Notes under the pieces: model-generated | Seen by the model: only the letters and a program-made list of their open reading frames with translations | What the model was told of the DNA's origin: nothing | Database searches by the model: none | Shown: piece after piece, positions 52,978 to 64,000 of the stretch | How the letters are laid out: each line of letters opens with the position of its first letter | Position numbering within the stretch: the first letter of the stretch is position 1 | Assembly (NCBI GenBank): GCA_022605405.1 | Contig: JABYQQ010000002.1 | Span: 1,488,001-1,552,000, forward strand | Origin: Earliella scabrosa | Lineage: Eukaryota > Basidiomycota > Agaricomycetes > Polyporales > Polyporaceae | Length of the DNA: 64,000 bases | Direction of reading: 5' to 3' | Translations under genes and position numbers: made by a program

Positions 52978-53829
52978 GGGCCTCATCGATAGCAGGCGCA
53001 TCATCTTGCGATCCGAAGGCGTTATCACGCAGCTCTCCGTATACAGGCAGGGGTCAGTGTACGCTTGCTTATATTCCTAGATGATTCGAGACAGGTTGCG
53101 ACAACGTTACGGTGCGGGCGCCGGGGCCACCAGCTGAATAAGCGAGAGGTGGTTTCGTGGGAACATCTTGCGCGCAAAGGCAATCTCAAGTTGATCTGGG
53201 GCAATATCGAATCATCGGCTTCAATCGAGAGGCGTTTCGCACCTTTTTTGGCAATGCGCAGCGTGGATGACTGTTCCTGACTGTTCTGCAACACGTCAAA
53301 GGCGCTTAGTACATTATCTGATCCAGCGAGCGGCAGCCTGAACGAGGCTGCAGGTGCTCCTTCCTTCCCAATTCCTTCCCGCATACATAGCGGCGCTTAG
53401 TAATATGAGGCCAGCCCAATTCTTACTCGCTAATCCGAATCGCGATAGAATTCAACGCCACTGCCTAAGCAGGATTGTGTAGGCCGGGCTCTGATCCACT
53501 TGATTCAAAATCAGACCTACCATAACCATGAATTGTGATTAGTACGCTTCTACGCTTCGCCTCCCGACGACGCAGAGCTGACTTGGGCAATGCGGCGGAA
53601 GGTTCGCTCCGATGCAACATAGACAGTGGCACCGTGATTAGACAATCAGGCGAAAGACTTGACGGGCATATTCAACCGTGACTGAATCGGAGGTACAAGT
53701 ACAGGGGGTGCATTCAAATCTAAGAAACGCGAAACTGCATCGTACTAGTCTAGTCGTACACGTGTGTTAATCTTCTCAGTTCTCTCATTCTTCGTCGTCT
53801 TCAATTATCCACCTGCTGAAGGTACACAA
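52978..53829. other. Intergenic
   Basis: No gene or RNA recognised. I looked for tRNA A/B boxes around 53400-53560 and found none convincing. The region 53440-53760 is A/T-richer than the genes. Confidence 0.4.
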
Positions 53830-54965
53830 TCAAGCAAGCACAGTGGGCATCGCGCGCCCGCCGCGGCGGTTGCTGCTTATAGTCGTCTCCCCAACGCTCG
53901 AACTTCCGTCACCGATGCCGCCGATGCCAGGGATAGGGAGGATGGAGGGGGTGGTGCTATCGCTGGAGGACGAGCTTTCAGGGTAAGGCAGGATGGTGAA
54001 GCTGCCGTCGTCGCTGCTGGACGATCTGCTGCTGGTGGGCAGAGGAAGGCTGAGCGAGCCGCTGTCGCTGGTCGCCGACGAATGGTGAAGAAGCGAGGAG
54101 AGCAAGCTGCTCAGGAAGCCCTCGTCACCACCCGACGAACCCGCAATGGAGGTGGGGAAAGGGGAGAGGCTGCCGTCATCGCCCCCAAGGAGAGAGACTG
54201 ATGCGGTAACTTCTACGTCACGGGTCTGAATGGTCGCGCTCGAACTGTCCCCGTCAGGAGTCAACGTAGGCAATATATCGGAGGACGACGAGGACGAGGT
54301 CGGGGCGAGCGTCGGGTCACTGAACGATGAGGACGGGGGGAACGACCCGTGGTGGAATATGCTCGAGAGGAGGCTGTGTAGGGGGTCGTTGTTCCCGCCC
54401 AGTGGCTTGGTGTGCAAGGGCAAAGAGAAAGAGTTCTCATCGCTGGAGCTGGAGCCGCTCGGGGTCGAGAGAGTGAGCGAGCTGTCAGAGTCGCTGCCCG
54501 ACAGGCTGGGAAGACCGACGGTGACGGTGGCCTCGATATCGCGCGACTGAACGCTCAAACCGTCGTCGGGAATGGGACCGGGGATCGTCGGCGACGGGGT
54601 CGCAGGGACGGAAGTCGAGGTGACGGTCTCCGAGCTGTGATGGTGGAAGATGCTAGAGAGGAGGCTCTCGATGAAATTGCCCTGAGATGAGCTGGAGCTC
54701 GTGGGAGAGGGGAAGGAGGACGAGCTGTCGTCGTCGCTGCTAGTGGGAAGAGGGAGAATGGACGTGTCCAACCCCGGTTCGCCAGATCCCTCGGGAGTCA
54801 AGCCACCGATGGATACGGTAGCGCTGATACTCGCTGGAGGCGGGTGGGGGTTGATATGCGATTTGCTACAGGGAGGGGTCACGAGAACGCACCAGGAAGG
54901 CCGTGGACACCGGCGCATGCGATAAGGACGAAGCCCGCAAGAGTGGTGAACTTTGCGTTCAACAT
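53830..54965 (-). CDS. Secreted Ser-rich protein with threefold internal repeat
   Basis: Exons 54965-54893 and 54833-53830 join in phase, 358 residues. Exon 1 encodes a clear signal peptide (MLNAKFTTLAGFVLIACAGVHG). The mature chain is Ser/Asp-rich and holds three copies of a motif LLSSIFHHxS (FIESLLSSIFHHHSSE, LHSLLSSIFHHGSFP, FLSSLLSSLLHHSSA). These are separated by about 90-100 residues that also share an (I/V)xATVTVGLPSL / VEVTASVSLLGG strand. No Cys in the mature region, no GPI signal, and no enzyme motif. A secreted or wall-associated structural protein is likely. The His pairs could bind metal, which is an inference. Confidence 0.7.
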
Positions 54966-55901
54966 GTCGATAGGTCTGTGAGGATGACGGAGATGGGTAG
55001 GCAGAGGAGGCTTGTTAGCAGGATGGGAGCAGGCGGAGATGCTTCGAAGACGGCGACAGTGAGGGAACGAAGCGATATTCTTGAGCTCTTATACGTTCGA
55101 TGCATCGATGGGATCGGCATGGACTTGTCGTCTGACCAGGGTGTGTCGCCCCAACGGAAGCAGCCATGTACATTGAGACCCCGGTTCTGGAGGATGACTG
55201 CTCCCGTCACTGCGACCAACCACCTGCGTCATGGTCCGGTAGTCACGCTGGGAGATTGACAGGCCTCTGTAGATATTCTCGAGTTCTAGAAGCGGAGGCG
55301 TGGAGATCATGCAGATAACTGAGAGCAACGGAAGACTGTATCACGGATGGTGTCTGCTGCGGAGAGCGTATGTGAGTTCTGGCGGAAGTATTGGAGCTGG
55401 AGCAATATGTCGCACCTCCCTCATTCCGGCGCCGGAATGCTCGATGTTGAGCATGACACTACACCACATACGCTGGTGTCAGGCTGATCAGCGATACAAA
55501 CATCGTGCGGTTATCGGCCGGGTGCTCCATCGCCAGAGTGCGGTGTCCACGAAGATGAGGAGAAAAATGGCTCCGCTGCCCACTCTGTGACGCTGAGGTT
55601 GACTTTTCGGTGTCTGCCGCCGAGTCGATCGTTCGCTGTTGCGGAGCCGGCGCAGTCTCCCGTGGAGAAGATCCACAGATCGTCCGGAAATAGGGTGGCA
55701 GTGCTTGTGCGGAAGGAGGAGCCGAGTGGCCATTGGAGGTGCTGGTGTACGCTGCGGGAGAATTGGCTGGCGTGCGAGCGTGCGGGAGAGTCTGGGCATG
55801 GAACGTCAGTGCGCGCAGATGAGATCGGAGGGCTAATATGACATGATAGACGAGAAAAACTCGAGACCACTCATGTCGCATCCCCAAATTTGCGCATCGC
55901 C
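54966..55901. other. Intergenic, possibly with relict membrane-protein sequence
   Basis: Lies between two divergently transcribed secreted-protein genes. Minus-strand open frames (54959-55219, 55459-55887) contain hydrophobic pieces (PILLTSLLCLPISVILTDL; VFLVYHVILALRSHLRAL). These might be exons or decay products of an integral membrane protein, but I could not join them in a consistent frame. Confidence 0.35.
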
Positions 55902-56379
55902 ATGCACGTCTCCAAGATTCTCGCTATCATCGCCGTTGCCTTCTCAGCGTCAGGGGTTGGTGCTCACGGTATGGGTCATGAGTCGCAGCTGCTCTTCGCA
56001 TCGTTCTCGCCGTCAAGCCTCTTTAGTTCGGCCGAGGCAAGACACAACTGACTCGATCACGACCTCGACCGACACGACCTCGACCGACACTACCTCTTCG
56101 ACCGACACTTCGTCCTCGACCGATGTGTCCACGACGGACTCGACGACGACGGTCACAGAGACTGGCGATCCCACTACCACCACGGTCATGTTACGTACCA
56201 CAACGACACCCGTATCCACGAGTACTCGTATGTCCTTCACTTTTTCGTATACCACCACCACCGTTACACGAACTCGAGGGGCATTCACGACCATCACCGA
56301 GACCGACAGTATTACAGTTCCGACGGTCACAGCGACACCCGGGGCTACGCCAGGTCAGCGGACGGCTACGCGCGGTTGA
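55902..56379 (+). CDS. Small secreted Thr/Ser-rich protein
   Basis: Exons 55902-55968 and 56027-56379 join in phase, 139 residues. Signal peptide MHVSKILAIIAVAFSASGVGA. The mature chain is almost entirely Thr/Ser (DTTDSITTSTDTTSTDTTSS, SYTTTTVTRTRGAFTTITET), so it should be heavily O-mannosylated. No cysteine and no C-terminal hydrophobic GPI tail in this model. Such proteins are common in fungal walls and matrices. No specific function can be assigned. Confidence 0.7.
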
Positions 56380-56818
56380 GATGTAAAGTGATTAGAGGAT
56401 ATTGATATCACAGCATGCTCAATCTTTTAGTTTCGCTTACCAGTCTCTGCAATGCGAATTTGGTGTACCTATGTGGTATGGAGTGCCTTCCAAGTGTGGA
56501 GTGATGCTTGGAGGTTCCGCAGGGAGTTATGCCTTAGTGCCAGGTAAAGTACAGCAGTCATGGTGTTAAACGTGATTGCGGTGTAGATGTGGTATGAATG
56601 TGAACCGAGCCGAGATCGTGGAAGACGTGTCGCTGGCAGGAACATGGGCGTCAAAGCCAATAGCCTCTAAACCTAACAGGAGCAAACAAATCCATCGGGC
56701 CGGAGTGAAGACCGGGCGGAAGATTATTCCGACTCAAGTCTGTCTTGACAGAGATCAGCCACGGCCTCTTACGACTTGTCATGCTCTGACCGCACATTCC
56801 TCTTGTACTCGTACCACC
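56380..56818. other. Intergenic
   Basis: Terminator of the small secreted gene and promoter of the thioesterase gene. An upstream in-frame extension of the thioesterase open frame reaches 56576, but the mitochondrial-type start at 56819 is preferred. Confidence 0.4.
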
Positions 56819-58424
56819 ATGTTCTCAGCTCCTCTCCGTCGCCAGTTCGTCAATGCCTCCCGTAGCGTGCGGACGACCTCCGCGCGGTGGGCAACATCGT
56901 CCTCGACCTCTTCGTCATCCTCGTTCTGGAGGAACGTAAGACTGGCATCTGGCGCGACAACCATTGCAACAGTCTCATACTATGTCGGAGCCCTGTACCC
57001 ACCCGAGTTCGCCCACCTGCTGTCGCCACGCGCGGCCCCCGCCCCACTGCACCCGGACGATCCTGCAGCCATTGCACACATCGCGGAGCTCGAGGAGAAG
57101 CTCTACAGCCTTCCGGTTCTGGCTGAGCACCGCAAGCGCGAGGACAAGGACGAATGGTACGAGACTCGACCATACGTCAACCTGCCCGAGGAGCGTCGGG
57201 TGAACTCCCTGACCGCGGGCACCCTCAAGGGGCCAGGCAAGCTCGCAATCCCTCCATTGGTGCGGGCGCGGCACGATTCGAAGGAGAACTGGGTGTTCAT
57301 CCACGTCGGACGGGCGCTGTGTGGGCACGAGGGAGTCATACACGGAGGGCTGCTAGCGACTCTCCTTGATGAGACGCTTGCCAGAGTGGTGAGTCTTCAG
57401 TCGATGCTTCATATACTCTCCATGCATCCAATGATGCATGTTTATCTTCTCATTCTTATGTACGATGGCCGGCGGATGCAAGCCCATTGCCGCTACGCTG
57501 TGTCATCCCCATCACGGTGTCATGTTCGAGTTTACCTGAGTAATTGCCCACCTTTGGCGGCCTCAATCAGTGACCGCCTGGTCCGTATTGTTGGCATAAT
57601 GCTCCGTCGTGGCTTGCGTCAGACGATTGGAACCTGATCGAGGCATATGACCTCGACAGGTTCTAGTGCGTCAAAGTTCGACGGGCTCGGTACCGCTGGG
57701 TTCTACACAGGTTGGCCGCATCCGTCTAGCTGCGTGGTGGCTATCAGATGAGTGGAGCCGGGAGAATTCGCGTTATGAAGTCTTGGGAAGTCTCGGAGGA
57801 GGCCATCGCGCCCAATGCGCTCAGGACCCGTTATTCGCGAAGAAACCCTCTGCACGGCACAGCGTCTTGTCGTCCGTCCAATGTCCTCGCGCAACGCGCC
57901 GTACCAGCCCAGGTGTCAGAAACCTATCCCCCAATCTAGAAGATTCTTCGTCCTGCCTTTCTCCGTCTTTCCTTTTCTATGGAACTCACGCTCGCTTGAC
58001 CCCCAGGCGCTCCTCAACCTCCCGGAGAAGGTCGGCGTGACCGCGAACCTGAACATCAACTACAAAGCCCCGACGCGCGCAGACCAGTTCATCGTGATCA
58101 AGGTGAAGCTCGACGAGGCGCAGGGCCGCAAGTCGCGCGTCTCGGGCACGGTCGAGGACATGGCCGGGAACGTGCTTGTCGAAGCCAAGTACGCCTTATC
58201 CCTACACCCTGTTGTCGTTCTGACACTGACGCTGACCGGTGGATCCTCATTGTAGCGCGCTGTTCGTCCAGCCCCGGTACGCGAAGCTGCTCAACTCGAC
58301 CGCAGTGCGGCATATGCTCGGGGAGCCGTCACACTCCAAGGAGCCCATCGCGCCCGGCACGACCGCGCCTGTGCCCGTGAAGCTGCCTGGCGGCGCTCAG
58401 ACGCTGGTGGAGACCAAGGCCTGA
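56819..58424 (+). CDS. Mitochondrial hotdog-fold thioesterase (4HBT family)
   Basis: Exons 56819-57388, 58007-58188 and 58256-58424 join in phase, 306 residues. The N-terminus (MFSAPLRRQFVNASRSVRTT) is basic, Ser/Arg-rich and lacks acidic residues, a likely mitochondrial presequence. It is followed by a hydrophobic segment (ATTIATVSYYVGALY). The catalytic hotdog segment is HEGVIHGGLLATLLDETLAR, the HGG...D motif of 4HBT acyl-CoA thioesterases. Then come VTANLNINYKAPTRADQFIVI and a C-terminal strand region. It probably hydrolyses acyl-CoA in or at mitochondria (fungal FMP10/THEM-type). The first intron is 618 bp and interrupts the fold right after the catalytic helix; the join is in phase (ARV|ALLNLPEKV). 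Confidence 0.85.
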
Positions 58425-59658
58425 GGAGGGGGCCGTGAGGCTTAGTCGACGGCGGGAGACGGGATATTGAGCAGATAGTATCTTATTACAACCTCGCTGT
58501 TGACTCATACTTTGGATATAGACGTCTTGATTTTGCGCATGTTCAGGTTGCCGATCCCCCGTTTGCCACCCAAGCTACGGGTGGTAGTAAGACGCCTTCG
58601 TCGTAGGTATCTGGGAGGTGCAGCCACAGACACGGTTCGCGTGTGGGGTCTTCGCCTGTGAGTCCCCCATTTCTCATGGTAGCCGCGGCGTGGGTGACTA
58701 ACATATTAGCTTCCCCATATCGTATAGACGAGGGACTTCCTTTTCCTAAGATCAAGAGCGGCGATATGTGAACCTTGCCCGCATACCACGACCTCGCTGC
58801 ACAGCTAACGCTATGTGTGCGATGATGAGACGGCGACGCACCTCTTAGCACCCTACAGCAGCGCGGGATACGTCAGACGCAACCCTCGCTGTCATTCGGC
58901 TTCGCATACCCGTTGGTGGACAATCCATTGACGGAAGCAACGTGTCGTACACTGAATTGATACAGTGGCCTGGCCCTTATCATGCGTTCTCATCGACCTC
59001 GCGAAGACGGGCTGTGGCTGTCAATGGGCCCGCATCGAGGTTATTAGCGGCGTGCGGTCATTGCGGTCGACTGCGCAGGGCCACTATGGGGTAAGCTCAC
59101 TACTCCTTCAAGCGCGTCATAGGGTCTCACCTTCTCATCAATTTTGCACGTAAACTGTTCTAGCGGTGGCGCATCCGGCTGCCCTCGAACTTGTTCCTTC
59201 GAATCGCGTCCTCACGTCTGCTTCATGGACGTAGGACCGTACAAGGGCCGAGGCGAACGTACATGTGTGTTCTGTGGCCGTACAGACGCTATCCCCAGCG
59301 GCTATAGTGCGTATGCCATGTATCCTGACAGGTAAGGGACATCCCTTCCACTAATGCACGGCGCCTCCGCTCGAAGAGAACCTGCTATCGATGTGGTATG
59401 CTTGACATACTTGTCGTACATACCGGCCATCTATTCGCGAAGATGCATGCGGATAGCTTCGACAGCGTGTGGACTTGCTGTGTGGACCTAAGCGGAGTCG
59501 AAGACAACGAGACTCCTGCAGGTGGCTTCAATAGACACGCGGCAACAAATGCCTCACATGTTGGATGACGATATATAGGGCCCGAGGTTCGATGCCCCCC
59601 CCAATTGAGTGGTCTCTCCTCAGTACCCGGTCGCCCCCCTGCCGTGAAGACTACCCAC
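58425..59658. other. Gene-free stretch
   Basis: About 1.2 kb between two + strand genes. Open frames are short and unlike proteins in composition. No RNA gene or repeat recognised. Confidence 0.4.
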
Positions 59659-62338
59659 ATGAGTCAACAGCGTATGAGCGGAGCTGCCGTTCCCCTGCCT
59701 TCCCAATCACCCTCTCAGCAGATACATGTAAGTTAACATGAATAATCCACCTATACCACTCACTGACTGACCGTAGCAGGAGTCCGAATATCAGTTGCCA
59801 TGGTATGTTCCAGGACCTAACGTAAGCCCTGATTCGATGTCGCTGCTCTGCAGTGACATGGTAACATATAGTTACGTTGTACAGGAAGGACTTCGCGCCT
59901 TGTTCAGCGCCTCAACCTCCTGGGATAAAGCGAACGCGTGGACCAAAGCTGCAACTATCGTCCAAGCCGCAAATGACAAGACAGTTGGGCGGTGGAATTC
60001 GGAACTGGATGAGTTTCTCTTATACGTGCGTAAAACCGAGTTCTTCAAAAGGCTTGGGCTGATCATCACTTTAATGTTGTTCAGTCTAGTATATTCTCCG
60101 CCGTCCTGACAGCCTTTATTGTCGAAGTCTTCCCTCTTTTGGGGCCCTCCTCAGACTCGAACGAGCCGACGCGTCCACCTGCCTCCTCAGGCATCCCAAT
60201 CTCCCTCATCGCGCAGAACATCCTGTGGTTCATGGCACTCGCGCTGAGCATGACTGCAACCACACTCGGCATCATCATCAAGCAATGGCTTCATGATTAC
60301 CGCTCGGGGATGCTGCATCTTCGCACGCAGGCAAAGATGAGCGCGCGACACAGTTGGAACCGTATGGACAATATGAAGAGATTGCGCGTCGAAGCCGTCC
60401 TTGCATTCCTCTTCATCCTCCTTGAGGCGTCTCTCGTGCTCTTTTTTGCCGGAATCCTTGTCTTGCTATGGTCACTCCATCGGGTCGTCGCAATCACCGT
60501 CTCGGCTACCATTGTAGCCATGCTAGTCCTCCTCGTCGTCACCATCGTCTGCCCAGTAGCCTACGCGGGTGGGAGGGTCATACCGGGGACTTCGTACCAA
60601 CTCTTTGACCTCTTCAAGGACACAGCGAAGAAGGGGTGGTTAACCCTATCTATACCACGGCTCGCCGGAAGCGGAAACACACTCTCGCTCCCATGCTTTC
60701 GACGCTCCAGCGCAAGTTGCAGCCACCAGACCTCTCCGCCAGCACCTACCCCACCCGACTTCCATCGGTTTCTGTCACGCGGGGCTGCAAATGGGGCCAC
60801 CAAGGATAAGAACAAAGACGAATATGAAGCCTCGAGACAATTCGACGCGGAGCTTGTCGCCGCCGTTGTTATTGGTCGAAGTCCTGACGATCAAGTACAA
60901 TTCAGAGACGAACTCGTCCTCCACCTCATCGCCGACCTAGACGACAACTCCTTTGAACGAACATTTGATTTCATCGTGAGAGAGGCGAGGGAATCTTGGT
61001 CGAATCCCGAGGCTCCGGAGGGTCAACTAGAAGACTATGCGAAGTCTGTCATCTCCGCTGACTTTTGGACCATATCCTTGCTCAAACTTCAGGCGATGTA
61101 CAACGATATCTACGGATCCGCCTGGAACGAGGCAACAACGTCGACAGCACCACCCTTGCGCGATGCGATCCGCTGCTTGGAATTCGAGCGCAAGGACCTG
61201 AAGGATGCTAAGTCGACAAAGCTGCAAGAGCTTCGAGACAGGACCGAACAAGAAACTCGAGACACAGGTCTGTCTGTGTTACATATTGGCCAATATCGTC
61301 AGCTGAACAGAGGGCATTTTACAGCATCTTCGTCTGAGCTCCAAAAACGTGAAATTCAAAAGCGCTATCTCAAGGATCGAGGTGCTGTCAAAGCCAAGTA
61401 CAAGGCCGAGGTGGATCAGCGCATGGGCAACCGCCTTGGGGAACCGTATCATCGTGAGCGCGAGAGGCTCGCAAGAATTGAGGCAAGGATGGATCAATCG
61501 CTGCCATACATTCTTTCGGCTTTATCCTTAAGCCAATTCAGCCCTGCACGCGATCAGCGACTACTACGCGTGGTAGCCTTCTTCGCGTACAACGCGGACA
61601 GCAAGTTCCTCCCCTCCACATGTCAATTGATCGTCACAATCCTTCGGGCCTATGGTGGACAGGGCCGGTGTGAAGGTGACATTGTGCGCAGTGGTACGTC
61701 GCAACTGTTTGCCCAATGATACATCCCCCTCATCAGCATTCTGCATTACAGCCATGGTTGTATTGGAACAGAGATTACATCGAATGGGTCCTCTACGTGA
61801 CTCGTTGACGCTCGTTGGCACAGATGTAGTCCACTGGCAAGAATACTTCGAAGCCGTGGAGTGCCTGTCTCGCTGCTGCATCTGGATCGTGGCGAAACCA
61901 TCAGAGGACCAGGCCATCGTTTTGAGATTCTTACGGCGCATTTTAGAGGACTTCACAAGGACTCTCGACAGCATCAAAGCCTTGGCACTGGATACCCGGG
62001 CCGCAACTGGCAGCCCTCCGTCCGAACCATCCATGTCCTTCGTCGGCGAGGCGCTGAACGTGATTATCAAGGATCTGGCGTCCATCCCTCCTCATGTCGT
62101 CGATAAGTCTCTATGGGGTGACATCTGGTGTGGCAATCTTGTCAATCAGGTGAAGCTCTGGAGCGCCTCCGTCGGGGGCGAAGGGACGCTTGACAAACCG
62201 CATACGAAATGGTGGGTACAGATGGCGTTGGGGCAGGTAGAGGCGGCCATCAAGCAAGATATCTCTCGCGCAGGTACGGATTCCTTCGCTTTGCTGCATT
62301 CGATGGTACACATGTTGAGGAACCGTTATGTCTCATAG
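59659..62338 (+). CDS. DUF6535-domain integral membrane protein
   Basis: Exons 59659-59727, 59780-59821, 59885-60025, 60085-61693 and 61752-62338 join in phase, 815 residues. The DUF6535 hallmark is at the N-terminus: ANDKTVGRWNSELDEFLLY followed by SSIFSAVLTAFIVEVFPLL (helix 1), then ISLIAQNILWFMALALSMTATTLGIIIKQWL (helix 2). Helices 3 and 4 lie at AFLFILLEASLVLFFAGILVL and VSATIVAMLVLLVVTIV. The long C-terminal part is soluble, helical and charged (LRDRTEQETRDTGL, KREIQKRYLKDRGAVKAKYK). DUF6535 proteins are an agaricomycete-specific expanded family of unknown function. Localisation (plasma or organelle membrane) is not known. Confidence 0.85.
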
Positions 62339-63464
62339 CATAACCGAGTATTCAGCCGGCGGTCGGCGTACATGATATGTCGGCTGCGTTGTGAAGGCGT
62401 CATCAACATGGTATCGACTCTCTGAAGCCCATGCTTTCCTGGACCTCGCCATCTACGCTTTTCGAGTATATGACCGTCATCCCTACTACTTATGTATGTC
62501 TGTGTTTGTTCCTGGACACCGAAGGTGGACAGGCCTCCCCTTGAGTAATGACGAGTCCCTATTCTCTGTCCCGACGTTTTAATTGTACGTATCAGTCACC
62601 AATATGTGAGAAGTTTCCCGAGCAGCTGCTCTCTTCGATATCTATATCTATAGGCGTGTGTAAGGCATGTCGCCCAAACCGACATGCGATGACGATAGAA
62701 GACATTTGCTTTCGTCTAGCAAGATCTGTCCAGGTCACATCGTGCGCTGAATCCGAATCCCGCTTCAGGGTATCAAGTTTCTGATACGACAATCAGTCGA
62801 CGTGGGATTCGTCGTCAGCAAGAGTCAGATGGCTCGGCGCCGACTCCGTGAAGCGCACGGGGACGTTAGAGACACACTCTAGGTCGACCCGGATCAGAAA
62901 ACTCGCTTGATACATACGGCTAAGAGTACAAAGAACAGCAGAGTTGAGAGGAACACAGCATCTTGGAGGGAGCGCATGACGGCTGGAGAGCCGGAGGGTG
63001 TGTGAATAGGGTTCAGCCTTCACGGATGCCATGTTATCACGTTAGCTCAGCGGCTCAGTGTGGTGCCCGCGTACTTGTGTTTGGGCCAAGGACCTGTGGT
63101 TCCTCTCACGTCCTTCTCACATTGGAGCAACAGTGACAACTCTGTGGATAGTCACATAAACCACATCGGCTTAGATGTCGTAATCATGATGCCCATGAGG
63201 CGGGGCAGAGAACGGGCTTCCCCGTCTGACTGGTGCTACTGAGCTTGAGTTGAATCTATCTGGAAATGTCCTTGAAGTGTATACACGGCTTAGTATAAGC
63301 GAGGAATAAAGGACAATATATGCACACTACAGTCACCCAGTGCGTCACGAATCCTCAAGCCGCCCTTTCAACTGCAAGAGGTCTTCGGAGTCCAGAAGCT
63401 CCCACAGATCTACCAGCAGACCCATCTCACTGCGCCCATTACTGGAGGCGCGCGGATGCCTCAA
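62339..63464. other. Gene-free stretch between convergent genes
   Basis: Holds the 3' ends of the DUF6535 gene (+) and the RING gene (-). No gene recognised. Open frames are short and unconvincing. Confidence 0.4.
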
Positions 63465-64000
63465 TCAGCCGAATTGTATCGAGTCCATGCACAAGAGGTT
63501 GACTTGCCTCGCCTTGTTCTCCCACTCGACCATTGCTTTCTTGCCCTCACCCCACATACTAATCTCTTCATCGACCCTGCCATACCACCGACCACTCGGC
63601 GACACGACGATAGTAGTCGGCGCGCCGTGAACGTAGGCATCCGCGGCTTCCTGCATGATCGATACCAGATCCTTGATATTCGCATCGACGAGTGGGTTCG
63701 GTATGAACGGGAAAGTACACCTGGTTCGGGGAGGCGATCCGGCGACGGGGAGAGTAGCACGGCACATTGGGCATTGCAGCACTTCGTGCCACTCCCCGTC
63801 GTGGTCGTCGACACTGGCCAAGGCCCAGCGTACGAGGCAGATCGCACAAAACGAATGCCCGCAATGAGGGTTGTTCAAGGAGTACGGGTTGGCCCTGCAT
63901 CGAGCTATGAGTGACCGGGAAGATGCAACGGATCATGAAAGTAATCAGACTCACAAAGTCTCATGGCAGCTGGGCGAGAGACTCTTAGCCGTGCAATGGG
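63465..64000 (-). CDS. RING-finger protein, 5' part cut by window edge
   Basis: Partial gene. The last exon (63904-63465) contains most of a C3HC4 RING: CRANPYSLNNPHCGHSFCAICLV, then a long insert and VLQCPMCRATLP. An upstream exon (from beyond 64000 to 63955, donor GTGAGT) joins in phase as PAAMRL|SRC. RING proteins are usually E3 ubiquitin ligases. The first zinc-ligand Cys, expected three residues before CRANPY, is not visible; Leu occupies the position across the splice junction. So the upstream junction may differ or the RING may be degenerate. The C-terminal about 70 residues (GRWYGRVDEEISMWGEGKKA) are not a known domain. Confidence 0.7.

Noticed and set aside
53400..53560. Possible tRNA gene
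   Set aside because: The region has some short complementary words but no A-box/B-box pair and no convincing cloverleaf by eye.
55459..55887. Minus-strand open frame with a hydrophobic N-terminus
   Set aside because: No consistent start, splice join or domain; could be decay of a membrane-protein gene but cannot be supported.

Overview
The window looks like nuclear DNA of a filamentous basidiomycete, most likely a wood-decay polypore-type agaricomycete. The evidence is GC-rich coding sequence, genes split by many short GT-AG introns (about 45-80 bp), a Plavaka/Tnp2-type (CACTA-like) transposase, a DUF6535 membrane protein, an eight-cysteine CFEM-GPI protein, and expanded families of F-box/leucine-rich proteins. 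No bacterial operons, CRISPR arrays, rRNA or tRNA genes were recognised. All gene models are hand-spliced: exon phases were checked for most of them, but none is transcript-supported.

Layout. 0-9 kb: SUN-domain nuclear-envelope protein (-), an uncertain membrane protein (-), two orphan genes, a WD40 protein with a C-terminal membrane helix (-), and a leucine-rich F-box-like protein (+). 9.4-11.1 kb: Ser/Pro-rich coiled-coil protein with a C-terminal membrane anchor. 11.3-18.8 kb: Plavaka/Tnp2 transposase carrying one in-frame stop, followed on the same strand by an eight-exon 916-residue gene that may be its partner. 18.8-21 kb: gene-poor, with a diverged GC-rich tandem array and a perfect hairpin. 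21-28.5 kb: F-box gene A with a decayed first exon, an F-box gene with a very basic tail, an F-box pseudogene fragment, and the CFEM-GPI gene. 29-34.7 kb: a DUS1-like tRNA-dihydrouridine synthase, F-box gene B, and a degenerate second copy of the DUS1 3' end with its flank. 36.5-40 kb: a G-alpha gene followed by about 1.8 kb of pyrimidine-rich DNA. 40.4-51.8 kb: F-box genes C, D, E and F (all -), with a different F-box gene and a small ACT-domain protein between E and F. 52-64 kb: nitroreductase, two secreted Ser/Thr-rich proteins, a hotdog-fold thioesterase, the DUF6535 protein, and a RING protein cut by the window edge.

The most distinctive feature is one local gene family, with six largely intact members (A-F) plus one pseudogene. 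Its shared plan is a short coiled-coil first exon, an F-box-like segment, leucine-rich repeats, a GEWRV/VVxTAWALLxDRWPYA block, an acidic Ser/Asp linker, and a C-terminal signature of the type LDRxTILxMFxRSQDAW. It could be a set of SCF ubiquitin-ligase adaptors with an undescribed C-terminal motif. The housekeeping genes (DUS1, G-alpha, thioesterase, SUN, WD40) have no obvious functional link to one another.
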